Under the pieces are notes generated by a model. That model saw only the letters and a program-made list of their open reading frames with translations. It was not told the DNA's origin and made no database searches. A program made the position numbers and the translations under genes. Positions 1 to 13,379 of a DNA stretch of 64,000 bases are shown here, piece by piece; the first letter of the stretch is position 1; each line of letters opens with the position of its first letter. Origin of the DNA: Voacanga thouarsii (lineage: Eukaryota > Streptophyta > Magnoliopsida > Gentianales > Apocynaceae); NCBI GenBank assembly GCA_026120185.1, contig JANUWF010001659.1, forward strand, positions 3,162,001 through 3,226,000, given 5' to 3'.

Positions 1-895
1 GAATTTCCTAATTGTGCTCTGGTTTTGCGTCTGAAGTGGTGAGTCATATTTGGAGTTACTTGTATTTTGCAGCTCAGCAATTTCCTTGCTTCATTCTCAC
101 TTGGTAATAGTTATGCTATTCATGGAGTTCTTCACATGACATGCATGCAATATTGTAGTCTAACAACTTGCATAGTGCTTTTTTATTTTTTTACCCCTAT
201 TCTTCTTTCTTTCTTTCTTTCTGTTACAATATTTTATAATGACATTGTTTACCTGAAAAGAAGGTTACTTATTTTAGGCCATTTGTTCTTCAGAACTATG
301 AGGTTGGTCATTTCAAATTGACTTTTCCCAGGCATTACTCTTTAAATGGGTAGGTATTGAAATGGTTCTTTTTTTAGTTTTGGTCAATTATTCTTGTTCC
401 TTTGCTTGCTATGGGGAGTTCAGTTAGTTTTGTTATGAAAACTGTAATGAGTGTAATGACTCAAATGATCTTTCCTTTGCAAAGGGATTCCGAAGTAGCT
501 TTTATGAATTTTTAATTTGCTGTCTTGCTGATTTTTCATCCTCTTTCTTGTACCTCTTCTTGTCATTGATAAAGTTTCTTAGTTATTTTTTCTTTGTCAG
601 ATAGAAAAATAAAAGGGGGAAAGCTCTCCATTTTGAATTTTCATTCCAGTAATGAAATATTTTGGTTTTCACTGGCATGTAACTACAAACTATTATTACA
701 TATAGAATTTGGACTACATTACACAATATCAGCATTTTATTTTCTATGATTTAGCTAGAGGTAGTACATGTTCATACAATTTTAATTTCTGGTGTGGTTC
801 TTGTGGATGGAATAGTGAGTTTCGTATTGTGCATGAAAAATTTTATCCAACATTGTTATACTACTGTGACTTATTTCCTTCTGTATCATTTACAG

Positions 896-967
896 CCTAT
901 CCTGGATGTGAAACCGTATCTTCCATACTGTGACAACATAGGAGCAACAATTCTTGATTGGGTCAAG
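896..967 (+). other. Exon-like block of an unknown gene inside copy A
   Basis: A 72-base open block lies between an acceptor-like TTTACAG and a donor-like GGTATCG. It encodes 24 residues beginning PILDVKPYLPYC and ending LDWVK. The inverted counterpart at 43835-43906 (minus) keeps the same frame with a few substitutions. It loosely resembles the start of plant glycolipid transfer protein domains, but the match is short and I do not rely on it. Further exon-like pieces in the same arm are 1-38 (followed by GTGAG), about 4480-4599 (ending before GTTTGT) and about 5242-5357 (ending before GTAC). Whether they belong to one gene cannot be decided from here. Confidence 0.35.
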
Positions 968-1166
968 GTATCGTCCAATAATATACAGTATACATTTGTA
1001 TGTCTCTAGCTATTGTAGCTATGTAGAATTTGCTTCACCTTAGAAAGGAAAATCTAAAATATGATTCATTATGGCAGAAAGTTAACTTCTTCAGCATAGT
1101 AGTTTATTGATGCAATGATAACTGTTCCTTTTTTAATGGATATGCTATAACCTTACTACATGTGTT

Positions 1167-1275
1167 TATGTGCTAAGTATATTGGGCGTCTATATAAACA
1201 TGATTGGGCGACCATTCGGTGTTTTACGACGATGGTTTACCATCAGAAGCCCACGTATGATGCGCAATATCATTA
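1167..1275 (+). repeat. Core repeat of about 110 bp, first of about ten copies in arms A and B
   Basis: The core begins GTGCTAAGTATATTGGGCG and includes a small hairpin (GATGG, TTTA, CCATC). Copies in the same orientation start near 1167, 1870, 2965, 3362, 4113, 4385, 5659, 10655, 11782 and 12055. Six inverted copies lie in arm C, ending near 40025, 40297, 41440, 41835, 42930 and 43630. Some copies share a longer upstream flank of about 200 bp that contains TAGCTATTGTAGCTATGTAGA. The reading frame across the core is sometimes open, but nothing shows it is translated. No element family is recognised. Confidence 0.8.
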
Positions 1276-4200
1276 AAATGTTAAACTCGTACATTCTGCT
1301 TGCTTGAAGTTCTTCCTTCTGCTTAATTCAACTGAAATTAATCCGTGCAAAAGCTATTTCTTCTTTCTAGGCTTGCACCACATGGACCACTTTTCTATCT
1401 TTAGTTTATGCTATGGTTGTCATTTATTTATCTAAAACCATCACTTCATCAAAATCTGAAAACCGATCATTTCCCAAAGTTGCAGCAAGCAACTATCTGA
1501 GAAGGCTGGTGAAGTCCATGAGGTAGAATGCAGACTGCATCTTTGGTGCTTTCAGCTTATGTTTTGTGTTGAAGTTTATTGTTCATTGAAGTGTGAAATT
1601 ATTTATGACACTATATCCTCTATATGTAGCAATTTTTCCCTAGAAATGCCATTACATTTTCGATGCTGTCTATTTTCGCAACAATATATAGTATACATTT
1701 GTATGTCTCTAGCTATTGTAGCTATGTAAACTATGCTTCATCTTAGAAAGGAAAATCTAAAATATGATTCATTATGGCAGAAAGCTAACTTTTTCAGGAT
1801 AGTAGTTTGTTGGTGCAATGATAATTGTTCTTTTTTTACTGGATATGCTATAACCTTATTGCATGTGATTATGTGCTGAGTATATTGGGCGTCTATATAA
1901 ACATGATTGGGCGACCATTCGGTGTTTTGCGACGATGGTTTACCATCAGAAGCCCACGTATGATGCACAATGTCAAGAAAACTTAAACATATTTGCGCAG
2001 AATACATAGGCAAAAGGCATTAGCACGGTGATAAATGAGGGGGGAAAATCCAAAATAAGAATAATATCCATCTATTTGGTCTCTCTGTTATAGAATAGAA
2101 CTTTTGACCTTATCATTTTCTAATTTCCACAGTTAGTAAGCTTTGTTTTGTGATATTAACCTGAGCTAGAAACCTCTACATTTTGCTTGTTTGAAGTTCT
2201 TCCTTCTGCTTAATTCAATTGAAATTAAACTGTGCAAAAGCTATTTCTTCTTCCTAGGCTTGCACCACATGGAGAACTTTCCTATCTTTAGTTTATGGTA
2301 CGGTTGTCATTTATTTATCCAAAACCATCACTTCATCAAAATCTGAAAACCTAAGATTTCCCAGAGTTGCAGCAAGCAACTATCTCAGAAGGCTGGTGAA
2401 GTCTATGGCATATTTGAAATTCACATATCCATAGGTAAGATTGTTCTATCTATAGAAGGTTTCTGCATTGTGCCTGCAACATATGTTAACCTTGTTTGTG
2501 GCATGGTTGTGAACAATAAGTTCAACCACGTGTTTTCATGTGAAGTTGAAAATAATTTAAGAAAATGTATAGATTGGAAATGGTCACATCTGTCCATGAC
2601 ATCTTGTGTATCTTCCTTTTCCTTACATTGTCATGTCTATTTTAGCATTGGCAGGTTTACAATCAACGCTGTCTATTAATTCAGTCTCATAGGTCCATGG
2701 TTTCATTGCAAAAACCTGTGGATTAAATCGAAGAATTTGCATTTTCCTTTGTTTCCTGTCAAAAATTGTTCAATGTTGTAAATATTTAAGCTTTATTAGT
2801 TATTGGTAGATTTTGTACTTCACACTAATAGATTTTCGTGTTTTCAGCACAATGTGAAGTAGATGTTAACATATTTGGACAAAATCCATATCGTAAAAAC
2901 ATAAGAAAGCTGCTAAATGGATAAGAAAGAGTTGGAATGAAAAGCAAATAGTCAATCTGCTCGTGTGTTAAGTATATTGGGCGTCTATATAAACATGATT
3001 GAGCAACCATTCGGTGTTTTGTGACAATGGTTTACCATCACAAGCCCACGTATGATGCACAATGTCATGGAAACTTAAACGTATTTCGACAAAATACATA
3101 GGCAAAAAGTATGGCGCAACAATTTTTACCTAGAAATGCCATTACATTTTCGATGCTGTCAATTTTCGCAACAATCTACAATATACATTTGTATGTCTCT
3201 AGCTATTGTAGCTATGTAGAATTTACTTCATCTTAGAAAGAAAAATCTAAAATATGATTCATTATGGCAGAAAGTTAACTTCTTCAGGATAGTATTTTGT
3301 TGGTGCAATGATAATTGTTTTTTTTAACTGGATATTCTATAACCTTACTGCATGTGATTATGTGCTAAGTATATTGGGCGTCTATATAAACATGATTGGG
3401 CGACCATTCGGTGTTTTGCGACGATGGTTTACCATCAGAAGCCCACGTATGAAGCACAATGTCATTAAAATGTTAAACAACACAGATGCCCAACATAAAC
3501 ATCATCAACATACTGGATGTCATCGGATAGCTGGACAAGATTAATACATTGGAAATGGTCACATCTGTCCATGACATCTAGTATATCTTCCTTTTCCTTT
3601 ACTCTTGACTAACTGAGAATATCTTGAAACTAACGCTTACAACTGCTGTTTTGAGCAGTTTTGCCCTACATAGAGTGTTATTTTTTCCCTCTCCCTTTCT
3701 GCATACTTTTCCTACAAGTGTATTTTTGTATCAATTTATACAGGTTTGTTTTCTCACAGTGATTCATGAATATGTCAAAATTTGATTCTATCTTGCTTTT
3801 TACATTGTTTAGACATACGATGTTTATATGCATATTGTAGCTTTGTGTTCTTGCCTAGGCGGGGAATTGAAATGTACTATGAACATATTGATTTATCAAT
3901 TTCAACATGATACTACTGGACTACTTTACCTCTTCTACGCTTTATTGAAAATAAATATAGGATTCTAATATTCTTCCCCTTTCGGTATCAGCCACTGCTC
4001 CACCAACAAAACTTGAGAAAGTGTATTTTGTTGATAGTTACTAAGCTGTAAAATGTATAATACACTGAAATATTGTGTTAGATATGCTATAGGCTTAGTG
4101 GATATGATTGGGTGCTAAGTATATTGGGCATCTATATAAACATGATTGGGAAACCATTCAGTGTTTTGCGACGATGGTTTACCATCACAAGCCCAGGTAT

Positions 4201-6111
4201 GATGCACAATGTTGTGAAAACTTAAACATATTTGGACATAATACATATGCAAAAATCATAAGCACGGTGGAATAGAACCTTTTAGCTTATCAATTTCTAA
4301 TTTTTGAACTTACTAAGCTGAGAATATGTATATTGCATTGAAATATTGTGATGGATATGCTATAACCATACTGGATGTGTTTGTGTGCTAAGTATATTGG
4401 GCATCTATATAAACATGATTGGGCAACCATTCGTTGTTTTGCGACGATGGTTAACCATCAGAAACCCACGTATGATGCACAATGTCATGACTCATGAAGA
4501 TCTTAAGCAGTGTAGTTTGGACATGGAAGTAGTTGAAGGAAATGTGAATTTGCTGAATTTTAAAAAGTTTATGACTGACAAAGACATTTGCAAATTGCTA
4601 GGTTTGTAACTACACCTTCTTTTTGCTCGCAAGAGGGGTTTTGCCTATTTAGTGGATTTTTTATGCACATGTTTAAGTATAGGACCACTTTTAGCTGTTT
4701 CCTTTTGAGCAGTCAGTTCTGAAGTGTCTACTTACTTTTATTTATGTATGTATTTATTTTTCGGTGTCAGGGCATATCTTCTATCTGTAGCTCCCTTACT
4801 TGGTAGTGTAGTAGTTTGTTAGCATGAGAGAGAGAGAGAGGATATATTGTGTCCCGACACAATAGATTGAATGTTGGAATCTTTTAGTTTGTCTATTGTT
4901 TAACTTCCCACAGGTTCAAACTGTAGTCATAAAAGTTGGTGGTGTAATTAAAATGAAATTGCGTATTCTGTTTGCATATTCAGGCCTTCCAAATTTCTCT
5001 ATTATTTTAAAGTGCTCATATTTCTGCGTGCTACACTAAATTTTCTCTGCATTACACGTTGATGAAGCTTGAACATGGCACAGCGTAAATTTTGCCTTGT
5101 AAAGATTATTTCTCTGGTCAAAATAGTTGTTTGGAAGGCCTAAATCACAGCCACGTATTTGCAGGAACAATGGGGTACATTGCACGTTGTGTGGGTAGTT
5201 TTTCTTTTATGAATTCATTAATCAGTTCACTGTTCTGACTGACATGTCTCATGAGGTATCCACTAGAGAAAAGAGCTCTGTATGACTCTGACCATGCAAG
5301 GAAGGCTCTCAGCATGCCTACAGGAGTAGAACAGTTCGGCATTTTGCCTTTCAAGGTACTTTTGTCATGAGTCAACTTTATGCCCTTGTTATTTCTGCTT
5401 TAAATGGTTGAACATTAAAACTTTAACAGTAGTGCTAAGATATTTGAATGATGTTGTCTACTTTCCAAACAATATACAGTATACATTTGTATATCTCTAT
5501 CTATTATAGCTATGTAGAATTTGCTTCATCTTAGAAACGAAAATCTAAAATATGATTCATTATGGCAGAAAGTTAACTTCTTCAGGATAGTAGTTTGTTG
5601 GTGCAATGATAATTGTTCTTTTTTTACTGGATATCCTATAACCTTACTGCATGTGATTATGTGCTAAGTATATTGGGCGTCTATATAAACATGATTGGGC
5701 AACTATTCGGTGTTTTGCAATGATGGTTTACCATCAGAAGCCCACGTATGATGCACAATGTCAAGAAAACTTAAACGTATTTGCGTAGAATACATAGGCA
5801 AAAGGCATAAGCACGGTGATAAATGGGAGAAAAAATCTAAAATCGGAATCATATCCATCTATTTGGTCTCTCTGATATAGAATAGAACTTTTGACCTTAT
5901 TATTTTCTAATTTCCACAGTTAGTAAACTTTGTTTTGTGATATTAACCTGAGCTAGAAACCTCTACATTTTACTTGTTTGAAGTTCTTCCTTCTGCTTAA
6001 TTCAACTGAAATTAAACTATGCAAAAGCTATTTCTTCCTTCTAGGCTTGCACCACATGGAGAACTTTCCTATCTTTAGTTTATGGTACGGTTGTCATTTA
6101 TTTATCCAAAA

Positions 6112-8146
6112 TGTGAAACCCCGGACAAAACCAACATTAGAGTAAGGGGGTTGGGATGCATATCATACCTTATTTCATAATTAAATATATTTTCATATGA
6201 TTTCTATGTGCTTTGGATTTGATTTTTATTGTCTTGAAGTCTTGTTGGTGAGTATTGTGTGAGAGGGGCAAAATGGTAATTTTTGCCCGAGGTGAAAATA
6301 GGGAGATAGATTGTAGATTGAATAGAAAATAATTTTTCTAGTGGAAATAGCAACAAGAGTTGTTGTGGTATAGTTGTTAGAGTCTTAGAATTAATTCTTG
6401 AGGTCTAGAGTTCAAATTCCATCATAGAAACTCTAGCTAGAATAAATTTTATTTTTGCTTGGGGGGAGTTGGTTTCGGCCATAAGGGCCTAGATCAATGT
6501 GGTGATGATGTCCTAGGAGAGACATGTTAGGAGAATTCTCATTTCACCCTTTGTTCTTCTCGAAATTCCCAAAGGGAATTCTTGTTCCCTTGATCTTTAG
6601 TTTTTCCTTAAGTTTCAACTCCTTAGTTTGATCAAGGTGTTCTATCCTTTTTCCTTTCCAGAAAATTCAGTAGAGGGCTGAGGTCTTTTAGGATCAAAAT
6701 GCCCTAGAAAAAGGCTTCTTATAGTCTGAAATTTATGGTGGAGTTGTGGGAAATCCCAAAAGGAAAAATCCCTCTAGAAAGCTAGCTGAAATTTCACTCT
6801 ATAGCTAGTCACCTTCCTCCTTGGATTGAGCTGAAATTTTCCAGCTTGTGTACCTTCAAAATGTCGAACTTCTTAGCTAACATTTCCTTCCAAATGCTGC
6901 CATAAAAAATGGCCTCAAGATCAGCTCGAAACATGAATTATTTCTGCCATTTTCGGACTGCACAAAAGCTGTGCAAAACCAGTGAAAATTCTTGGCAAAA
7001 TCGCAGCTTTGGAGATCCAAAATCAAGCTGTTTTCTTCCAGATTTTGTGCAGCACCTTAGCCATGTTTTCCCCCCATGAAGAAGGCTGGAAACCAGCCTT
7101 GAATACCCCTGAAACCCCCCTCCCAGTTGGCTGCAAATCGGCTAGCAGTGGTAGATGAAATTCTGCCAGAAAAAAATTCCTGTGCAGCGAAAATGATTGT
7201 GCAGAAATTTTCCAGCTTGCTTCCCATTTCTTCTCCAGCAGAAAATGCCAACCTACTTCTGTCAAAACCTCCCTTAAACCACCATTAACAGAGCTCCATT
7301 GTTCCCTTTGAGCTTCTGCACGAAATTCCATCAATGGCTATCCAAAAATCTCTGCAACAAATCCCTGCAATTTAGCTTGATTACCTTCCAAAATTTCAGC
7401 TATCTTATTTAGCAACTTTCCATGATATCTTGCTCAATTGGCCAGACTTCTTCTTCATCTTTGTACCCCTTAGTTTCGGCCATCATAAGCCTTGTAGAAC
7501 CAGCTTTAATTCCTCAGAAAAGCCACACAATTCAATCGGCCATAGGAGACTTTAAAGCTGTCCAGAAAAATCAAGATATCCTAGAATATTTACTTTCCAA
7601 ATTCTCTTCCTAAAAATATTCTTCAAGGATTGTAACAACTAACCTTTCCTTTCCCTTACAAATCAGAGAAATCACTCCCTAAACCCTACAAAATTTCGGC
7701 AGCCCAATTCCGCAGAAAATCGGCAGCTTCTTCTTCTCTCTCTCTCGATTTTCTCTAGCTACCAAGAACACACACACTACACCAAGAACACCTACTACCT
7801 TCTTACACCTAATACACCTCCAAACCACTTCAAACCCTCACGAAAATATCCAGATTTGATCTACTTCTTGCTGTGAATCCATCAACACCCTTATTAACAT
7901 CAAACTCCACAAATCATCTTGCTACTTTGGATCAAAAACCAGAAAATTTTGTGAAGGACAAGAACATCTTCAAGGTAAACTTATTCTAACAACTTCATCT
8001 TCTCCAAACTTGATCTCTAATGAAAACCTATATGAATAAACATACTAATGATCTCTTCTTCTTCTTCTTCTTCTTCTTCTTCTTCTTCTTCTTCTTCTTC
8101 TTCTTCTTCTTCTTCTTCTTCTTCTTCTTCTTCTTCTTCTTCTTCT

Positions 8147-8187
<41 letters not shown>

Positions 8188-10502
8188 GGCCAAAAATCCC
8201 TCCCTTGGCCGAATGGTCTCTTTTTCCATGGCTATGCTTTCGCCACCTCTCTTGGACAAGATTAGCTATCTAGGAGTTGAGATCTATTCCAAACTCCTTC
8301 AAGACATTCATCAATCAAGTAAGTACCTTCAATCTTCTTTTTAAACTCTGGAATCATGTCTCTAGGATTATGTTGTTAGTAGGTGGATGGTGATAGGATT
8401 TGAGTATATATATATTTATTGTTGAGATTGAAGCATGAGCAATTGTATGATTGTGAAGGAGATGGGATTTATGCATGAAAGGTTCATCTTGGATGATTGT
8501 ATGTTGATTTGAGGGTCGATGCATGTCATAGGTTGTATTTGTGTCAAAGCATGCTAGAGCTTATGTCACCTTTGGTGAATAGGAGTTGTATGCATGATTA
8601 GATTATTGAAGCCATATTCATGTTTATGCTAGTAATGGTTAAATCATGTCTTAATAAATTTGGATCTATGCCTAGATTCAAGATTTGAATGATTTGAGGA
8701 ATCGAAGGATTGTGTATGTTATTGATTGTAGTTGGCCATAGAATCTTGATTATGATCTAGTTGTTCCTAAGCTAATTTTAGTTCATGAATAAAGTATTCA
8801 ATACTAATTTTGCTAGTAAATTTCGAAAAACCCTAGGAAGGGTATTTGGAATTATTATGCATATAAATGATATTTTAGCCAAATAAATAATGATTTTTGC
8901 TAGAAAGTAAAATAAATAAATATTATTAAAAAATAAAGGAATCAATTTAAGCCTTTATGAAAAAGATTTATTCTTAGTAAAATATTTACTAAATCAAAAC
9001 CCCTAAGGATTTACTTATTATTTTCCAAGAAAGGCTTATTCAATTTAATTTCAACTAGTTTTAACTATCAATTATTTTCTAACAACTAGACTATCATTAA
9101 ATCACTATTTTACCTAGTACCACCTATGACTCTTGATCAAATAAACTCTAAATTTTCCTTAACAAGATTTAAACTTTCAACTTATTAGAATTTATTTCCC
9201 AAACCATTAATTATTTTAAATAACAAATTAAACTTAGCTTGTAAACCTGCTTATTTATTATTTTGCCTTAAAGCTTGGGACACTAGGGTCATGGTAGTGG
9301 TGAAATGAGTTGATTTAAAATTGAAGAAGTGGATTGTAGCTTGAATCTGATTAAGATTTGTATTTACCCATGTAGGGTTAGGTCAGCTGTTCGAGACCTT
9401 GTTGTTGTGAGCAAAGAATTAGGTAAGCTCCTGCATAAAACCTATTAATGTGAAATGTTTTCCTTATGCAAGCTAAGTATGGAGTGCATGGACACTCGTT
9501 TATTTGAAGGCAATTGAGGGTTGAATTTGTCCTTATTTCCAACACTAAATTATTTAAACGTTACTGAGCAGATTTTCCAAACTTAAAACTCTTTCTAAAA
9601 CTGATTGTTCCCAAAACTTTGGAAACCCTCAGATTACTAGTTTCATGAAGAGCAATGCTTTGTTCATTTCATCCCAAGTGGGAAACGTCGTTGAGTACTC
9701 AATAAGGGTGGACTGCTAGGACTAGTCTTTGAAGGGTTAGGGTAAGGCTCTCAGCAGGTGGCCACCTCTGAGGGGTGAGTCCTTCCCGGATAAGACGTCA
9801 GTCCAGTGAGTCGTGCCGGTCCGAGCTAGCAGTTTGTTTTCAGTCAAGTGACTGTGTTTTGCCGGAATGGACACCCGGTTGTTGTTTGGGTATAGAGAAT
9901 GAGGAGTATCTTGCCCAGTAGGCCGATCACCTACTTTTGTCAGTCTGCATAAAGTGTTGGCATTCTGACCGGTTATAGGGCCCAACGTGTGGTAACCCAT
10001 ATCCCTTTCTTTCGAGTGGTTGATTTCATTACTTGTATGGCTAGATAAGCCAAAACGTCACTCTTACTTTTGACTAATGCTTGATGCTTGCCAATGTTTC
10101 TCTTATAAAAGTTTCACACTCTGCATCCATGAACTGATTTCACTAAATATCCAAAGCACACACGGACTTACTGAGATTTCTGTCTCATCACCTTTCTATC
10201 ATGATTTCAGGATGATCCTGCTGCGGAGTTGAGTGGCTAGTAATATCTGCTCGGGGAGAGAATGTGTCTTTTGATTTTATGTATTGCTTTGGGGAGGCGA
10301 GAGTGAATAATTTTATTTATGGTTTTGTTTTGGAATTCATGGATTTATTCTTGAAGTTTTCTCTGGGCTGTAATAACTTTTTAAGTTAAATATTATTTTC
10401 ATTCCGCAATTTGTTTGTGTGACCTAGTTATAAAGACCCCTTGTCCTTTGGACGGGGCAACATCCCCGACCCTGGCGGGCCTAGGCTTCGGGGGGTGTTA
10501 AA
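6112..10502 (+). mobile_element. Solo LTR of a long-LTR Gypsy-type element, first copy
   Basis: The element starts TGTGAAACCCCGG and ends GGGGTGTTAAA (the expected final ACA has changed to AAA). It is flanked by a perfect 5-bp duplication CAAAA at 6107-6111 and 10503-10507. Removing it restores the sequence of copy A around 2328. It has no coding region, no internal copy of its own ends and no primer-binding site, so a solo LTR fits best. The size and the TGTGAAACCCC/GGGGTGTTACA termini suggest the Tekay/Del chromovirus group; that assignment is inference. The second copy is at 14640-22492 in the opposite orientation. Confidence 0.85.
8053..8185 (+). repeat. (TTC)n followed by (TC)n microsatellite
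   Basis: About 100 bp of TTC repeats pass directly into about 35 bp of TC repeats inside the solo LTR. At the matching place in the second LTR (about 17208-17233, reversed) only a short GA tract remains, so the TTC part has expanded in this copy or been lost from the other. The long serine, phenylalanine or glutamate runs read across it in different frames are artefacts. Confidence 0.95.
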
Positions 10503-13112
10503 CAAAACCATCACTTTATCAAAATCTTAAAACCTAAGGTTTCCCAGAGTTGCAGCAAGCAACTATCTCAGAAGGCTGGTGAAGTCTATGGCATATTTAA
10601 AATTCACATATCCATAGGTAAGATTGTTCTATCTATAGAAGGGTTTCTGCATTGTATATTGGGCGTCTATATAAACATGATTGGGTGACCATTCGGTGTT
10701 TTGCGACGATGGTTTACCATTAGAAGCCCACGTATGATGCACAATGTCATTAAAATGTTAATTAACATAGATGCCCAACACAAACATCATCAACATACTG
10801 GATGTCATCGGATAGCTGGACAAGATTAATAGATTGGAAATGGTCACATATGACCATGACATCTAGCGTATCTTCCTTACATCATCATGTATGTTTTAGC
10901 ATTGCCATGTTTACAATCAACTCTGTCCATTATTTCAGTCTCATAAGCCTATGGTTTCATTAGAAAAAACTTTGGAATAAACCGAAGAATTTGCGCTTTC
11001 CTTTGTTTCCAGTCAAAAATCATTCAATGCTCTAAATATGTAAGCTTTATAACTTATTGCTAGATTTTGTACTTGACACTAACACATTTTCCTGTTTTCA
11101 CTCTATGATACTGCATTTTGGCTTGATATGGGGTTACTACAAATCGTTGTTGATAGATGTTTTTTCCTTCTAATTTATTTGTGCTTGTGTTTCCCCTACA
11201 GGTTTTACCATCAGCTGGCATAAGTTATTTCTTTTACAACTTCATGAAGATAAATGTAAACACATCAGTTACTCTTGACTAACTGAGAAGATCTTGAAAC
11301 TAACGCTTACAACTAATGTTTTGAGCTGTTTTGCCCTACATAGAGTGTTATTTTTTCCCTCTCCCTTTCTGCATACTTCTCCTACAAATGTATTTTTGTA
11401 TCGATTCACACAGGTTTGTTTTCTCACAGTGATTCAAGAATATGTCAAAATTTGATTCTATCTTGCTTTTTACTTTGTTTAGACATACGATGTTTATATG
11501 CATAGTGTGGCTTTGTGTTCTTACCTGGACGGGGAATTGAAATGTTTTATAAACATATTGATTTATCAATTTCATCATGATACTACTGGACTACTTTACC
11601 TCTTCTGCGCTTTATTGAAAATAAATATAGGATTCTAATATTCTTCCCATTTTGGTATCAGCTACTGCTCCACCAACAAAACCTGAGAAAGTGTATTTTG
11701 TTGATAATTACTAACCTATAAAATGTATAATACACTGAAATATTGTGTTAGATATACTCTAAGCTTAGTGGATATGATTGGGTGCTAAGTATATTAGGCG
11801 TCTATATAAACATGATTGGGAAACCATTCTGTATTTTGCGACGATGGTTTACCATCACAAGCCCACGTATGATGTACAATGTTGCAAAAACTTAAACATA
11901 TTTAGACAGAATACATATGCAAAAATCATAAGCACGGTGGAATAGAACCTTTTAGCTTATTAATTTCTAATTTTCGAACTTACTAAGCTGAGAATGTGTA
12001 TAATGCATTGAAATATTGTGATGGATGTGCTATAACCTTACTGGATGTGTTTGTGTGCTAAGTATATTGGGCATCTATATAAACATGATTGGGCAACCAT
12101 TCGATGTTTTGCGACGATGGTTAACCATCAGAAGCTCACGTATGATGCACAATGTCATTACTGATGAAAATCTTAGGCAGTGTAGTTTGGACATGAAAGT
12201 GGTTAAAGGAAATGTGAATTTGCTTAATTTTAAAAATTTTATGACTGACAAAGACATTTGCAAATTGCTAGGTTTGTAACTACGCCTTCTTTTTGCTTGC
12301 AAGAGGGGTTTGCCTATTTAGTGGATTTCTGATGCACATGTTTAAATATAGGACCACTTTTAGCTGTTTCCTTTTGAGCAGTCAGTTCTGAAGTGTCTAC
12401 TTACTTTTATTTATGTATGTATTTATTTTTGGGTTTCAGGGCATATCTTCTGTCTGTAGCTCCCTTACTTGGTAGTGTAGTAGTTTGTCAGCATGAGAAA
12501 GAGACGATATATTGTGTCCCGACACAACAGATTGAATGCTAGAATCTTTTAGTTTGTCTATTGCTTAACTTCCCACAGGTTCAAACTGTAGTCATAAAAG
12601 TTGGTGGTGTAATTGAAATGAAATTGCGTATTCTGTTTGCATATTCAGGCCTTCCAAATTTCTCTATCATTTTAAAGTGCTCAGATTTCTGCGTGCTACA
12701 CTAAATTTTCTCTGCATTACACGTTCATAAAGCATGAACATGGCACAGCCTAAATTTTGCCTTGTAAAGATTATTTCTCTGGTCAAAATAGTTGTTTGGA
12801 AGGCCTGAATCACAGTCACATATTTGTAGGTACAATAGTGTACATTGCACGTTGTGTAGGTAGTTTTTCTTTTATGAATTCAGTAATCAGTTCGTTGTTC
12901 TGGCTGACAGTCTCATGAGGTATCCACTAGAGAAAAGAGCTCTCTATGACTCTGACCATGCAAGGAAGGTTCTCAGCATGCCTACAGGAGTAGAACAGTT
13001 CAGCATTTTGACTTTCAAGGTACTTTTGTCATGAATCAACTTTATGCCCTTGTTATTTCTGCTTTAAATGCTTGGACATTAAAACTTTAACAGTAGCGCT
13101 AAGATATTTGAA

Positions 13113-13291
13113 AAACAAAACAATTAGCAAGACTATTTCAGCTTTTCCCCTTTGTCTCATTCCACTGCTATTTCTCATAGTTCCCAGTTACCATTTCCCT
13201 ATTAGTATTATGGCATTACCCTGATAATATTATGTTTCTCATTTTAAGTATTTCGATTATTATTTAAAAAAAAAACCCCCACCAATTTTTT

Positions 13292-13379
<88 letters not shown>

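Larger units (their letters stand above)
1..5466 (+). repeat. Large local repeat, copy A (left arm of an inverted repeat, cut by the window edge)
   Basis: This stretch returns as the reverse complement at 38941-44802; base 1 pairs with about 44802, so the arm probably continues to the left of the window. The same sequence also follows directly as copy B. Matching landmarks include the exon-like block at 896-967 against 43835-43906, and the block around 4388-4609 against 39800-40024. Copy A lacks about 400 bp near 3600 that copies B (about 10840-11270) and C (about 40810-41210) both keep. It contains short exon-like pieces but no gene that I recognise. Confidence 0.9.
5467..13112 (+). repeat. 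Large local repeat, copy B (direct copy of A, split by a solo LTR)
   Basis: Copy B runs in the same direction as A and corresponds to A from about 1678 onward. It is interrupted by the solo LTR at 6112-10502. Relative to A and C it lacks about 900 bp: at about 10650 the sequence jumps from TTCTGCATTGT straight into the core repeat (TATATTGGGCG). Similarity to A ends at about 13112, just after AGATATTTGAA. Copies A and B have different deletions while C has neither, so C is the most complete version. Confidence 0.85.

Noticed and set aside
896..967. Glycolipid transfer protein domain
   Set aside because: The resemblance covers about 24 residues and the other exon-like blocks in the arm do not fit that family, so no name was given.
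7023..7334. 103-codon minus-strand frame in the first solo LTR
   Set aside because: A similar frame in the second LTR (around 21340-21606) is not conserved as protein; it is open by chance in shared DNA.
8017..8344. Open frames with long Glu, Ser or Phe runs on both strands
   Set aside because: They are translations of the TTC/TC microsatellite inside a solo LTR.
6112..10502. Complete non-autonomous retroelement (LARD or TRIM)
   Set aside because: No second copy of the terminal sequence occurs inside, and no primer-binding site or polypurine tract was seen, so a solo LTR is simpler.
13292..13376. CRISPR-like or satellite array
   Set aside because: It is a simple ATT microsatellite; no CRISPR or long satellite array is present in the window.
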